DNA from: Serratia sp. DD3
Lineage (GTDB): Bacteria; Pseudomonadota; Gammaproteobacteria; Enterobacterales; Enterobacteriaceae
Direction of reading: 5' to 3'
Length of the DNA stretch: 64,000 bases
Assembly: GCF_000496755.2 (NCBI RefSeq)
Contig: NZ_AYKS02000071.1
Span: forward strand, 62,001 to 126,000
Below are positions 32,086 to 41,651 of this stretch, piece by piece. The translations under genes and the position numbers were made by a program. The notes under the pieces were generated by a model that saw nothing but the letters and a program-made list of their open reading frames with translations, did no database searches and had not been told where the DNA came from. The stretch's first letter is position 1. Every line of letters starts with the position of its first letter.

Positions 32086-32108
32086 AAAAATCCCGCTGTT
32101 ATGCGGGA
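32086..32108 (-). terminator. Terminator in the left copy of the yicC-end repeat
   Basis: On the minus strand TCCCGC (32103-32108) and GCGGGA (32091-32096) pair around six bases, followed by five T (32090-32086). It lies 157 bases past the AlbA_2 gene stop and probably ends its transcript. Its closing pair is T-A where the yicC copy has G-C. Confidence 0.8.
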
Positions 32109-32159
32109 ATTCTGGATTTATGCGGCTTGTTGATGCTTCCTGAATGGTTACTCGATATT
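32091..32159 (-). repeat. Left copy of a 69-bp direct repeat (duplicated yicC 3' end)
   Basis: It is identical to 35059-35127 at 66 of 69 positions. It includes the last four codons (including stop) of yicC and its terminator. Beyond 32159 the match continues as GGATTT after a 2-base gap. Two of the three differences are a matched pair in the terminator stem. Confidence 0.85.
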
Positions 32160-32264
32160 GGATTTATACATTGAGTGTCGGCTTAAAATCCTTTTGATTA
32201 CTGGATTTCTTATAATGCGCTTTTCTATTGTGTACACCCTTGTGTACACGGTAAAAAGGAATGC

Positions 32265-34298
32265 TCACCTTTTCGGGCTGTTTTTTGTACACATGCTGGT
32301 ATTCACCACTTCACAAGCTATGTAGCCCTGCCGTTTATGTCTTCTTGCATGAGGAAAGGCTAAACGAATTTTTCCCATCCTTACTAAAGGAACTAGTTGT
32401 TTCTCTCGCAAGTTTTGTGGGGTGCGGGACATCAGTTTAGAAATAATACTAAGCGGCATGTAATGGCCTGCGCAAAGCGCAAGGATAATTTCATCCATAA
32501 CTTCATTTGAGAGTCTTTTTTTCTCTCTTGCTAATGCTGATGCTGCTTCTAGTTGCTGCCTTAGCGACAAAGAAAGGTGATCGAGGTTGTCGATATAAGG
32601 ATAAGGAAGTTTGTCTGTAACAAAACGGCCCAGATCGTCTCGTTCTTGCTCGTTATCCGTTATTATCTCGTCGTTATCCGTGATCAAGTAGCTGCTATCC
32701 GTGATCAAAGAGGTATTATCCGTGATGATTTGGCCGTGTAGGGAATCGGGTGTGCTTGTTGATAACGGATTAACACCAAAAACATCTTCAGGAGAGGGGA
32801 GCTCTTGCCCTGGTAATGTGTATGATTTGTTTCTTTTTTCACCGTGTGGAATCAAAAAACCGCCAGTTACGAGGCGAGGAAGCGTAAGAGTAACTTCACG
32901 AGAATGCAAGCTGGTGAGTTGGCAAGCCCGTTCATGATCTATCCATTTTTCTACCGCTGCTGTAATTACGATACTGCGTTCAAGCTCGCTTAGGTGATCA
33001 ACTTTGTCTCCGAATTTGGAATGCAGAAGAGCCGCTGTTTCTTCCGAGACAAGGTTACCAATAGAGAGTTCAAGCAGTGTTTGTTCCGGTTCTGTTTTTT
33101 CATACAACCGGGGGAGACGCCAGTTGGCCAACTTCCAACCACTAAATATTTTGGGAATCCCTGAGCCTGAGCGCTCCCCAGCACCGATAATCAAAAACAT
33201 CTGGTGCATAAGACGATTACGGCAATCGCTCTCGTAACCTTTTATCGCTTGTTCAAGAGGTACACGCATGAGCCCAGGATTGCGAAAGCCGAATAAATCA
33301 GGTCTTTTTACGACCATGATTGAAATCCGGCCTGTATAGTCCGCATGTACCAAGGTGTTTACCAGCGCTTCACGCAGAGCGGTATGTATTTGTGTATCGT
33401 CTTGCCTGATACCTTCTTTTAGTTCAAAAGGCACTTTCAAGTCGGCTATTAGTTTTCGGTATGTACGCCTGTAGAAATCGAATACGTTACCCGACCACGT
33501 TCCATCAGGGCAGAGTCTATCAACCCACCTTCTCTCTGTTCTCGCTTCTGGTCGTTCTTGGTAATCTACGAAATAGTTTGGAGCTACGTCTTGTATGGCC
33601 TCCCATGTTCCAAACATGAGGATGCCTGCCAAAGTCATACCTTCAGTACCTGTTTGGCGATCTTTTCTATATCCGCCGATGCTGCGTAAGAATGCAAAAT
33701 TGTCTAGCTCTAACGCGGGATGGACTGGATTAGAGGCTGAAAGAAGGTTTCGATAGGCCAGAAGACTCTCTAGGTTTATATCGTTCATATCGAAGTTCTG
33801 GACAATGCGGTTATCACGGCTTTCTTCAACTTGTTCAGCCATCATCCTGCGAACTTGTTCTTCAGAACAACGATGGTCACCTTCATGCATTCTGAACCAT
33901 GTTTCTGTTATTGGTTGATTGTTTAAATAGACTGGTTTTTGCTCACGTCTTGCAATCGGTACCTCAATGACAAGTATCTCTTTGCCGTCTAATTTGACAG
34001 TTTGAACAAGCTGATCAGTAAGAAGATTAACGTTTACCTTTTTCTTGCTGCCTGCAAGGTCAAAGAGCTGCTTTTTGACGGTATTAACATCCGGAATACC
34101 CGCAACAGTGAACTCACCTTTCTTTTCACGAATACCTAAAACAACATATCCACCGCGACAATTTGCCATGGCGCTATAAGTTGGCCAGAAGTCATCCGGC
34201 AACTTGCCTCTACCATCTTTCCCTTGAGCCAATTTAAACTCCAGCTCTGAGGATTCAGATAGTGCACGCAGATCTGTCAGATCAGATATCCGGAACAC
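32265..34298 (-). CDS. AlbA_2 (Schlafen-like) plus HATPase_c_4 domain protein
   Basis: The protein has 677 residues. An AlbA_2/AAA_4 domain lies at about 10-140: SSELEFKLAQGKDG, then the ANCRGGYVVLGIREKKGEF core. A GHKL-type ATP-binding HATPase_c_4 domain follows at about 290-410: LREALVNTLVHADY, RNPGLMR and ERSGSGIPKIF. Such proteins are usually annotated as putative transcriptional regulators, and AlbA_2 is the fold of Schlafen RNases. The C-terminal part has four heptads of ITDNxxL type (about 523-551) and a winged-helix-like end. GTG 34298 is preceded by GGAGG. It is flanked by 69-bp direct repeats and is probably acquired. A role in phage defence or stress is a guess only. Confidence 0.8.
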   Translation of the reverse strand: MFRISDLTDLRALSESSELEFKLAQGKDGRGKLPDDFWPTYSAMANCRGGYVVLGIREKKGEFTVAGIPDVNTVKKQLFDLAGSKKKVNVNLLTDQLVQTVKLDGKEILVIEVPIARREQKPVYLNNQPITETWFRMHEGDHRCSEEQVRRMMAEQVEESRDNRIVQNFDMNDINLESLLAYRNLLSASNPVHPALELDNFAFLRSIGGYRKDRQTGTEGMTLAGILMFGTWEAIQDVAPNYFVDYQERPEARTERRWVDRLCPDGTWSGNVFDFYRRTYRKLIADLKVPFELKEGIRQDDTQIHTALREALVNTLVHADYTGRISIMVVKRPDLFGFRNPGLMRVPLEQAIKGYESDCRNRLMHQMFLIIGAGERSGSGIPKIFSGWKLANWRLPRLYEKTEPEQTLLELSIGNLVSEETAALLHSKFGDKVDHLSELERSIVITAAVEKWIDHERACQLTSLHSREVTLTLPRLVTGGFLIPHGEKRNKSYTLPGQELPSPEDVFGVNPLSTSTPDSLHGQIITDNTSLITDSSYLITDNDEIITDNEQERDDLGRFVTDKLPYPYIDNLDHLSLSLRQQLEAASALAREKKRLSNEVMDEIILALCAGHYMPLSIISKLMSRTPQNLREKQLVPLVRMGKIRLAFPHARRHKRQGYIACEVVNTSMCTKNSPKR
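32653..32728 (-). repeat. Four 21-bp phased repeats inside the AlbA_2 gene
   Basis: The motif TTATCCGTGATCA and close variants start at 32653, 32674, 32695 and 32716, exactly 21 bases apart. On the coding strand each gives one ITD(N/S) heptad. The same motif at the same spacing recurs upstream of the gene at 34467-34521. Confidence 0.85.
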
Positions 34299-34393
34299 TG
34301 TACCTCCATGTGAGTATTGTGGGTATAAATTGGTCGTATCTTACCCTAGTTTAAGTGATAAGAAAGTCCAGGAAGGATCATTAAAACGCCAAA

Positions 34394-34537
34394 TTAAAAA
34401 TATAACTGTATGTTTGAACAGTTTTTTAAGTGGGTAGCCTTGTGTGGTAAGAAGGCGAGTGATCTACAATCCGTTATGACGTTAAGCCTATCCGTGATCA
34501 ATTGTTCCTTATCCGTTATGAGATTGGTGGAGTTCAT
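34394..34537 (-). CDS. Hypothetical 47-residue frame built on the same heptad repeat
   Basis: This minus-strand frame starts at ATG 34535-34537 (MNSTNLITDKEQLITDRLNV) and ends at 34394, 95 bp upstream of the AlbA_2 gene. It carries three ITD heptads in the same phase as those in the large protein. It is not a known family and lacks a strong ribosome-binding site. It could be a real leader peptide, a remnant of a second gene copy, or just a frame opened by regulatory DNA repeats. Confidence 0.35.
   Translation of the reverse strand: MNSTNLITDKEQLITDRLNVITDCRSLAFLPHKATHLKNCSNIQLYF
34467..34521 (-). repeat. Three 21-bp phased repeats upstream of the AlbA_2 gene
   Basis: CAATCCGTTATGA (34467-34479), CTATCCGTGATCA (34488-34500) and TTATCCGTTATGA (34509-34521) are spaced exactly 21 bases apart. 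Two helical turns per unit would place each on one face of the DNA. They match the four units inside the gene. They lie 169-223 bp before the gene start and may be an operator. Confidence 0.8.
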
Positions 34538-35052
34538 TAGAGTAGGAAACTCTTGACGGAGAAGCTGTATGCACCGTTATCTGATAACCGTTAACTCCGC
34601 CGGTGGATCATCAATCCCAGCGCCAACAGACAAAGCCGATTACCTGCATCGGGTACGGGTTGGGCTTGTCCGACTCCACCAGCACTGTGGCGGCGGCCAT
34701 AACTCGGCCCATTCGTGTCTTTATGCGCCTGGGTGTGTTGGCGATTGTGCCGGTAATCGTTGCCGTGTGCTGCGCAGCCTTTTCACGCCGATTCTTTCGC
34801 ATCGATACCACCTCTCAGAGTTTTTTGTTATCGACTCGCCGTGGCCATGGTCATTTTACAGAATAAAACTCCGATATGGGGCAAGATCCATACCGTCACG
34901 AATTGCCTGGTAAATTGATACATCTTGCCAAGGCTGGTTCAAGTCATCAGGCCAAACTCATTTTAAGGCGATCTCGACCAATTTTTGAGGGGCAAAGCGA
35001 GGTACATGGCAATAGTGTGCTTTCTTGCTTCTTTATGCTAGCTCATGATAAC
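34538..35052. other. Stretch between the phased repeats and the right direct repeat
   Basis: Several short overlapping frames occur (for example 34611-34811 minus, 66 codons; 34603-34866 plus, 87 codons). None has a recognisable family or a good start, so none is called. An imperfect inverted repeat ACCGTTATC/GATAACCGT lies at 34573-34591. Base composition changes around 34600-34830 (more G+C), so this may be decayed foreign sequence. Confidence 0.35.
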
Positions 35053-35076
35053 AAAAAAGCCCGCTGTTATGCGGGC
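35053..35076 (-). terminator. yicC terminator
   Basis: On the minus strand GCCCGC (35071-35076) pairs with GCGGGC (35059-35064), followed by six T (35058-35053). It is 40 bases past the yicC stop. Confidence 0.9.
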
Positions 35077-35127
35077 ATTCTGGATTTATGCGGCTTGTTG
35101 ATGCTTCCTGAATGATTACTCGATATT
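35059..35127 (-). repeat. Right copy of the 69-bp direct repeat (native yicC 3' end)
   Basis: It contains the last codons, stop and terminator of yicC and matches 32091-32159 at 66 of 69 bases. The two copies bound a 2.97-kb segment. Confidence 0.85.
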
Positions 35128-35979
35128 CTGGATTTGCTCACGCATTTGCTCAATCAATACCTTTAGTTCAATGGCTGAGGCTGTGACCTCCGCATTGATT
35201 GATTTTGAGGCCAAGGTATTCGCTTCACGATTGAATTCTTGCATCATAAAGTCGAGACGGCGGCCCACCGCTTCTTTTTTCTTCAGGATATTGAACGTCT
35301 CTTTGACGTGCGCTTCCAGACGGTCCAGCTCTTCTGCAACGTCAATGCGTTGTGCCATTAGCACCAGTTCTTGCTCAAGACGTGTGTTTTCTAATTGCAC
35401 TTGCGCTTCTTCCAGCTTACTGACCAGCCGTTCACGTTGCCATTGCAGGATATTGGGCATCTGGGTGCGTACTTTTGCCACTTCAGTGTTTACGCCCTCC
35501 AGCCGCTGTTCGATCATGCCTTTCAGTGCACTACCTTCGCTTTCGCGTGCCGTAATAAAATCGTCGAGCGTATTTTCCAGTAACTGCATCAGCTCTTCAC
35601 TGATGACATCCAGATCCTGTTCTTCTGCGGACATGACACCAGGCCAACGCAATACATCGATGGGGTCTATCTCCCCTTCATCGCTTTGCATTTTCACCCA
35701 GTTGGCGGCTTCAACCAGTTGTTTTGCCAGCTTTTCGTTCAGGATCATCGAGCTCTGTGCACTTGGGTCGAGTTCGAAACGTAGGTTACATTCCACTTTG
35801 CCACGAGTCAGGCGGCCACGGATACGATCGCGGATCACCGGCTCAAGGCTACGGAATTGTTCCGGCAAGCGGATATAGGTTTCAAGGTAGCGCTGGTTAA
35901 CAGAGCGTAGCTCCCAGGCTGCACTACCCCATTCGCCCTTGATTTCACGCCGGGCATAGGCGGTCATACTGCGGATCAT
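35116..35979 (-). CDS. yicC: YicC/YloC family endoribonuclease
   Basis: YicC is a conserved endoribonuclease; the E. coli protein has been linked to decay of the small RNA RyhB with PNPase. The 287-residue protein begins MIRSMTAYARREIKGEWGSA and ends MREQIQNIE. The N-terminal YicC domain covers about 1-155 (RSVNQRYLETYIRLP), and the C-terminal DUF1732 domain carries the conserved VGRRLDFMMQEFNREANTL. It is divergent from rph, as in E. coli. Its last codons and terminator are duplicated at 32091-32159. Confidence 0.96.
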   Translation of the reverse strand: MIRSMTAYARREIKGEWGSAAWELRSVNQRYLETYIRLPEQFRSLEPVIRDRIRGRLTRGKVECNLRFELDPSAQSSMILNEKLAKQLVEAANWVKMQSDEGEIDPIDVLRWPGVMSAEEQDLDVISEELMQLLENTLDDFITARESEGSALKGMIEQRLEGVNTEVAKVRTQMPNILQWQRERLVSKLEEAQVQLENTRLEQELVLMAQRIDVAEELDRLEAHVKETFNILKKKEAVGRRLDFMMQEFNREANTLASKSINAEVTASAIELKVLIEQMREQIQNIE

Positions 35980-36109
35980 TGTTGCTTACCCTGTAATAGC
36001 TAAAGATGCGTTGATTATAGCGTTGCACCTGAGGGCAGGATAGGCATAACGTCACGAAGCTCGTATAATACGCCTCAAATTGTTGATAAGAAGCCGGAGA
36101 AAACAGCCC

Positions 36110-36826
36110 ATGCGTCCTGCAGGCAGAGCACCACAACAAATTCGCCCCCTGACAATGACCCGTCACTACACCAAACACGCTGAAGGTTCAGTGCTGGTCG
36201 AGTTTGGCGATACCAAAGTTTTGTGCACCGCCACCGTCGAAGAGGGCGTTCCACGCTTCCTGAAAGGTCAGGGGCAAGGGTGGGTGACCGCTGAATACGG
36301 TATGTTACCGCGTTCTACCCATAGCCGTAATGCGCGCGAAGCAGCGAAAGGAAAACAAGGTGGGCGCACGTTGGAAATTCAGCGCCTGATTGCACGTTCA
36401 CTACGGGCTGCTGTCGATCTGAAAAAACTCGGTGAATTCACCATTACTTTGGACTGCGACGTATTGCAAGCCGATGGTGGCACCCGTACCGCTTCAATTT
36501 CAGGTGCCTGTGTGGCCCTGGCCGATGCGCTGAATGCGTTGGTTGCTGCAGGGAAATTGAAAACCAACCCGATGAAAGGCTTGGTGGCGGCAGTTTCGGT
36601 GGGCATCGTTAATGGTGAAGCGTTATGCGACCTGGAATATGTTGAAGATTCTGCAGCAGAAACCGACATGAATGTGGTGATGATGGAAGATGGCCGCATG
36701 ATCGAGGTGCAGGGGACCGCTGAAGGTGAGCCGTTCAACCATGATGAGTTGCTGGCCTTGCTGGCATTGGCCCGTGGGGGTATCGAAACCATCTTTCAAG
36801 CGCAGAAAGCGGCGTTGGCAGAATAA
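36110..36826 (+). CDS. rph: Ribonuclease PH
   Basis: RNase PH is a phosphorolytic 3'-5' exonuclease that trims tRNA precursors. Starting at ATG 36110 ([20 protein letters not shown]) it is 238 residues, the full E. coli wild-type length, without the frameshift known from E. coli K-12 strains. The phosphate-binding segment [17 protein letters not shown] and the active-site strand [13 protein letters not shown] are intact. GGAG lies about 12 bases upstream. It is followed by the attenuator and pyrE. Confidence 0.97.
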   Translation: MRPAGRAPQQIRPLTMTRHYTKHAEGSVLVEFGDTKVLCTATVEEGVPRFLKGQGQGWVTAEYGMLPRSTHSRNAREAAKGKQGGRTLEIQRLIARSLRAAVDLKKLGEFTITLDCDVLQADGGTRTASISGACVALADALNALVAAGKLKTNPMKGLVAAVSVGIVNGEALCDLEYVEDSAAETDMNVVMMEDGRMIEVQGTAEGEPFNHDELLALLALARGGIETIFQAQKAALAE

Positions 36827-36832
36827 TTTTTC

Positions 36833-36856
36833 AAAGGCGACGAAGTCGCCTTTTTT
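36833..36856 (+). terminator. pyrE attenuator
   Basis: AAAGGCGAC (36833-36841) pairs with GTCGCCTTT (36845-36853), followed by T to 36856. It lies 6 bases after the rph stop. In E. coli the coupling of rph translation to this hairpin links pyrE expression to UTP supply; the same layout is seen here. Confidence 0.88.
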
Positions 36857-36914
36857 ACAACTTAAATTTGCAACCACAGCATAAACATTACAGTTCAGAC
36901 GAGGAAAGTGAGTC

Positions 36915-37556
36915 ATGAAAGCCTATCAGCGCCAGTTTATTGAATTCGCGCTTAGCAAACAGGTACTGAAATTCGGTGAGTTCACCTTGAAATCGGGACG
37001 TACCAGCCCTTATTTTTTTAATGCTGGCCTGTTTAATACCGGGCGCGATCTGGCGTTATTAGGGCGTTTCTATGCTGAAGCCTTGGTGGATTCTGGTATT
37101 GATTTTGATCTGCTGTTTGGCCCAGCCTATAAGGGCATTCCCATTGCTACGACCACCGCGGTCGCACTGGCGGAACATCATGACCGAGATATGCCTTATT
37201 GCTTTAACCGTAAAGAGGCCAAGGATCATGGCGAAGGTGGCACTTTGGTGGGGAGTCCACTGCAAGGGCGGGTGATGCTGGTGGATGATGTGATCACCGC
37301 AGGGACGGCGATTCGTGAGTCAATGGAGATTATCCAGGCTCATCATGCCACTTTGGCTGGGGTGCTGATCTCCCTTGATCGCCAAGAGCGCGGCCGTGCT
37401 GATGTTTCGGCAATTCAGGAAGTAGAGCGCGATTATCACTGTAAAGTGATCTCAATTATTACGCTCAAGGAGCTGATTGCTTATCTGGAAGAGAAACCGG
37501 AGATGGCTGAACATTTGGCAGCGGTGCGGGCGTATCGCGAACAGTACGGAGTATAA
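36915..37556 (+). CDS. pyrE: Orotate phosphoribosyltransferase
   Basis: PyrE converts orotate and PRPP to orotidine monophosphate in pyrimidine synthesis. The protein has 213 residues and starts [20 protein letters not shown]. The PRPP-binding motif [16 protein letters not shown] lies near residue 120 and the flexible catalytic loop [12 protein letters not shown] near 100. It is downstream of the rph attenuator and convergent with slmA. Confidence 0.98.
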   Translation: MKAYQRQFIEFALSKQVLKFGEFTLKSGRTSPYFFNAGLFNTGRDLALLGRFYAEALVDSGIDFDLLFGPAYKGIPIATTTAVALAEHHDRDMPYCFNRKEAKDHGEGGTLVGSPLQGRVMLVDDVITAGTAIRESMEIIQAHHATLAGVLISLDRQERGRADVSAIQEVERDYHCKVISIITLKELIAYLEEKPEMAEHLAAVRAYREQYGV

Positions 37557-37621
37557 AGAGTGATGCCGGGTTAACCCCGGCACCTCATTCATCACTATTT
37601 AAGTAGCGCTACTTCAAAAGA

Positions 37622-38218
37622 TTATTGCAACTGTGCTGCCAGGAGTGGCCAGCGGGCATCGAAATCCTGTGTTGGACTGTAGCGGAATTCAGACCGGATA
37701 TAGCGTGAAAATAGCCCTTCGCAAAATGCCAATAATTGGCTGGCCAGCAACGTTTCATCAACGTTAAAGCCTTTCCCTTCACGCAGTTTACGTTCCTTCA
37801 GCACCTGACGCAGCTGTGCTTCAATACGTTCAAACAACTGGTTGATCCTACCCTGCAGGCGATCTTGCTCAAACATCAGTGCATGCCCGGTGATGATACG
37901 TGTCAGGCCTGGATTGCGCTCAGCAAACCCAAGTAGGAGTAGCATAATTAGGCGCAGACGGTTGAGTGTCTCTTTTTCATCCTGCAGGATCAAATTGATG
38001 CGCGTTATCAGGGTGTCTTCAATAAACTCGATCAGGCTATCAAACATTCGTGTCTTGCTAGGGAAGTGCCGGTAAAGGGCTGCCTCAGAGACACCTACGT
38101 TCGCGGCAAGCTTGGCTGTGGTGATACGCTGGCTGCCATCGCTGGATTCCAGCATCTGGGCTAACGCCTGCAGTATGTCCTCGCGCCGATTCCTTTTGGT
38201 ATTTTCTTTTTCTGCCAT
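37622..38218 (-). CDS. slmA: Nucleoid occlusion factor SlmA
   Basis: SlmA is a TetR-type DNA-binding protein that blocks FtsZ assembly over the nucleoid. From ATG 38218 ([20 protein letters not shown]) it is 198 residues, as in E. coli; the frame runs on to 38404 without support. The helix-turn-helix ([20 protein letters not shown]) lies at about 32-52 and the FtsZ-binding dimer domain follows. It lies between pyrE and dut, the standard location. Confidence 0.97.
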   Translation of the reverse strand: MAEKENTKRNRREDILQALAQMLESSDGSQRITTAKLAANVGVSEAALYRHFPSKTRMFDSLIEFIEDTLITRINLILQDEKETLNRLRLIMLLLLGFAERNPGLTRIITGHALMFEQDRLQGRINQLFERIEAQLRQVLKERKLREGKGFNVDETLLASQLLAFCEGLFSRYIRSEFRYSPTQDFDARWPLLAAQLQ

Positions 38219-38437
38219 GTGTAATAAGACCCTTGCTAAAACAGCCGACACCCACCGTCTTTCAAACTGCTGTCGGGCAATTTGAATCAACCTGGATATA
38301 AGCCAAAAGTTTCTCCGACAATGATTCTGCGTGTGACCTGGTATTCGGTATTTTATTGTCGGGTAAACCTTGCCATAGAGATGTCTTCCTCTTTTGGGCA
38401 GCAAGGTTTTCAGTGATCATCTTAAGATAGAGCAACC

Positions 38438-38896
38438 CTATTGGCGTCCCGAATGGCCGAAACCACCGGCTCCACGCTCGCTACTATCAAACTCAGTCAC
38501 CAGATTGAACTCCGCTTGTACAACTGGCACAAACACCATTTGTGCGATGCGTTCACCGGGTTCAATGGTGAAAGATTTCTGGCCACGGTTCCATACCGAC
38601 ACCATTAATTGGCCTTGGTAATCGGAATCGATCAAGCCAACCAGATTGCCGAGTACCACCCCATGCTTATGGCCCAGACCCGAGCGCGGCAGGATCACTG
38701 CGGCAAGACCGGTATCGGCAATATGAATCGCCAGACCGGTGGGGAGTAAAGTGGTTTCGCCGGGTGCCAACTCGACAGCACTGTCCAGACAGGCGCGCAG
38801 ATCAAGACCAGCAGAGCCTGGGGTAGCATAGGTCGGTAATGGGAAATCTTGACCGATACGTGGGTCGAGGATCTTAACGTCGATTTTTTTCATCAT
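38438..38896 (-). CDS. dut: dUTP diphosphatase
   Basis: Dut hydrolyses dUTP to dUMP, keeping uracil out of DNA and feeding thymidylate synthesis. The product has 152 residues, starting [20 protein letters not shown]. The five trimeric dUTPase motifs are readable: [42 protein letters not shown] and the C-terminal GGFGHSG. Its start overlaps the 3' end of coaBC by 23 bases, so the two are translationally linked. Confidence 0.98.
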   Translation of the reverse strand: MMKKIDVKILDPRIGQDFPLPTYATPGSAGLDLRACLDSAVELAPGETTLLPTGLAIHIADTGLAAVILPRSGLGHKHGVVLGNLVGLIDSDYQGQLMVSVWNRGQKSFTIEPGERIAQMVFVPVVQAEFNLVTEFDSSERGAGGFGHSGRQ

Positions 38897-40091
38897 AACG
38901 GCTGATTATCTCGTCTATTAAACGTTGGCCAAGGGATGCCTTGTCACTATGGGCGAGGCGTTTTTCTCCATCTTGCCAAAAAAGATGCAGTGCATTGGTA
39001 TCACTATTAAAACCATGCTCTGCAAGCGATACATTGTTAGCGCAGATTAAATCCAGTTTTTTACGCGCCAGTTTTTGCCGGGCGTATTCTTCCACATTCT
39101 GGGTTTCTGCCGCAAACCCGACGACAAAAGGTCGATTTTTGTTCATCAGGGCAACACCCGCAACGATGTCGGGATTTTTTACCATTTTAAGGGTGATGGT
39201 ATCACCCTGTTTTTTGATTTTTTCATTGGCAACCTGCTCTGCCCGATAGTCAGCGACGGCGGCACAGGCAATAAAAATATCTTGTTGTTCGACCTGTTGC
39301 TTTACTGCTTGTTCCATTTCCAGTGCACTGATGACATCCACACGAGTTACGCCAGGGGGCGTTGGCAGGTTTACCGGCCCGGCCACTAACGTCACTTGTG
39401 CACCACGAGCAGCAGCAGCATGGGCGATGGCAAAGCCCATTTTGCCGGAGCTGTGGTTGCTGATAAAGCGCACTGGGTCCAGCGCCTCGCGAGTAGGACC
39501 CGCGGTAATCATAATTTTTAATTGTTTCAGATCTTGTGGCGCAGAAAAATAGCTCTCTGCCAGTTCAATGATCTGCAGAGGGTCCAACATGCGCCCAGGC
39601 CCAACGTCGCCACAAGCCTGGCTGCCACAATCTGGCCCCCATAATAGCAAACCACGGGCTTGCAAGGTTTGCAGATTCGCTTGGGTGGCGGTTGCGCGAT
39701 ACATTTGCTGGTTCATGGCCGGGGCTGCGGCGATGGGGGCATCGGTTGCCAAGCAGACGGTGGTTAACAAATCGTTAGCCATACCGGCGGTGATACGAGC
39801 CAGCAGATCAGCGGTGGCGGGAGCCAGGATCACCAAATCAGCCCATTTACCTAATTCGATATGTCCCATGGCAGCTTCCGCCGCAGGGTCGAGGAGATCG
39901 TCGGAAACCGGGTGGCCGGAAACCGCTTGCAGTGTCAGTGGGGTAATAAATGCTTTGGCGGCGGTGGTCATTACCACCCGTACCTCTGCCCCCCTGTCGC
40001 GCAGTCGCCGTACCAACTCTGGGCATTTGTAAGCAGCGATACCGCCACTGATACCCAGCACAATATGTTTACCGGAAAGTCCCGTCATCAT
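38874..40091 (-). CDS. coaBC: Phosphopantothenoylcysteine synthetase/decarboxylase
   Basis: This bifunctional flavoenzyme of coenzyme A synthesis has 405 residues. The N-terminal CoaC decarboxylase half (about 1-190) has the FMN-binding [10 protein letters not shown], the catalytic-His region [10 protein letters not shown] and PAMNQQMY. The C-terminal CoaB synthetase half (about 190-405) has [20 protein letters not shown] and the Lys-rich [11 protein letters not shown] segment. It is divergent from radC and overlaps dut. Confidence 0.97.
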   Translation of the reverse strand: MMTGLSGKHIVLGISGGIAAYKCPELVRRLRDRGAEVRVVMTTAAKAFITPLTLQAVSGHPVSDDLLDPAAEAAMGHIELGKWADLVILAPATADLLARITAGMANDLLTTVCLATDAPIAAAPAMNQQMYRATATQANLQTLQARGLLLWGPDCGSQACGDVGPGRMLDPLQIIELAESYFSAPQDLKQLKIMITAGPTREALDPVRFISNHSSGKMGFAIAHAAAARGAQVTLVAGPVNLPTPPGVTRVDVISALEMEQAVKQQVEQQDIFIACAAVADYRAEQVANEKIKKQGDTITLKMVKNPDIVAGVALMNKNRPFVVGFAAETQNVEEYARQKLARKKLDLICANNVSLAEHGFNSDTNALHLFWQDGEKRLAHSDKASLGQRLIDEIISRYDEKNRR

Positions 40092-40272
40092 GATTGTCCG
40101 ATTGAAAATCTAAAGATGCAGCATATTAGCATAACCACTGCCAGGGAGCGCGATTCTGCTGTGTATGCAGCCAGTTGCATGGTGGTTTTCGCTATGCATC
40201 GCAATGTTATCAAGCACCTGTCGCAGTCCAAAATCCCTCGAGGCATACTCTGTGGCTTGCAGGGAGGAGGCG

Positions 40273-40956
40273 ATGAGTAGTCAAGATATGTCTATATGGC
40301 CAGGGGCTCTGGCGCCCAGAGAGAAACTGATGCGTGATGGTGCGGCGGCGCTGTCTGACATCGAGTTGTTGGCAATTTTTTTACGAACAGGTTCACCAGG
40401 CGTGCATGTTTCACAACGTGCTGAACAGTTATTGGCACATTTTGGCTCGCTGTATCACCTTATTTCGGCTGATTACCAACAATTTTGCAGCCAGAAAGGG
40501 TTAGGGATAGCGACGTATACACAGCTACAGGCGATTTCTGAATTGGCTTTCCGGTTATTTTCTGGCCCCCATCTGTTGGAGAATGCTCTACTCAATCCGA
40601 AAATTACCCAGCATTATTTGCATAGTTTGCTGGCTCATCACGAACGGGAGGTTTTTTTAGTGCTTTTTTTGGATAATCAACACCGGGTGATTCGCCATCA
40701 GGAGATGTTTGCTGGTACCATTAATAGTGTCGTCGTGCACCCAAGAGAAATTGTGCGTGAAGCGTTGAAGGCTAATGCAGCGGCCATCATTTTGGCGCAT
40801 AATCACCCATCGGGTAAGGCGGAACCTAGCCACGCTGACCGTTCAATAACCGAGCAAGTGGTCAATGCCTGCCGATTATTGGAGATCCGAGTGCTCGATC
40901 ATGTGGTGATTGGCCGGGGAGAATGCGTCTCTTTTGCTGAGCGTGGATGGCTTTAA
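40273..40956 (+). CDS. radC: RadC family JAB-domain protein
   Basis: RadC proteins carry a JAMM/JAB metalloprotease-like domain; despite the name a DNA-repair role is unproven. Starting at ATG 40273 with the strong AGGGAGGAGG just upstream, it has 227 residues. The N-terminal helix-hairpin-helix-like part is [15 protein letters not shown] and the JAB motif is [17 protein letters not shown] (HxHx7SxxD). It is the chromosomal copy between coaBC and rpmB, as in E. coli, not a mobile-element copy. Confidence 0.95.
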   Translation: MSSQDMSIWPGALAPREKLMRDGAAALSDIELLAIFLRTGSPGVHVSQRAEQLLAHFGSLYHLISADYQQFCSQKGLGIATYTQLQAISELAFRLFSGPHLLENALLNPKITQHYLHSLLAHHEREVFLVLFLDNQHRVIRHQEMFAGTINSVVVHPREIVREALKANAAAIILAHNHPSGKAEPSHADRSITEQVVNACRLLEIRVLDHVVIGRGECVSFAERGWL

Positions 40957-41062
40957 GTCACTTTTTCGCGATCCTTGTGGGATCTTTATTTGTTCGGGAC
41001 TTGAGCACTTACGCTTCAGAGCGTATACTACGCCACCTTTGAGAATCTTGGGTTTGGCGTTA

Positions 41063-41154
41063 AGAGCCTATCTCAGCAGGTTTCTGACCTGATGTGTGGT
41101 TTCTGACCTGATGACGAGAGTCTCCTCAGTATGAAGTTTGCTGAGATGGGCTCT
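41063..41154. repeat. MITE-like repeat between radC and rpmB
   Basis: Terminal inverted repeats of 16 bases, AGAGCCTATCTCAGCA (41063-41078) and TGCTGAGATGGGCTCT (41139-41154), differ at one position and enclose 60 bp. Inside, GGTTTCTGACCTGATG occurs twice (41079 and 41098), 19 bases apart. No coding capacity. It lies in the rpmB promoter region. Confidence 0.65.
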
Positions 41155-41197
41155 AAAAGCCTGACGAGGCGGCCATACCCCTTTGAGCTCGAGCTGA

Positions 41198-41455
<258 letters not shown>

Positions 41456-41463
41456 GGAACTGA

Positions 41464-41634
<171 letters not shown>

Positions 41635-41651
41635 TTTTAGTGGATTATAAT

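Noticed and set aside
34569..35115. Overlapping frames in the insert, considered as an integrase remnant
   Set aside because: No tyrosine-recombinase or transposase motif could be read in any frame; the stretch is listed only as unexplained.
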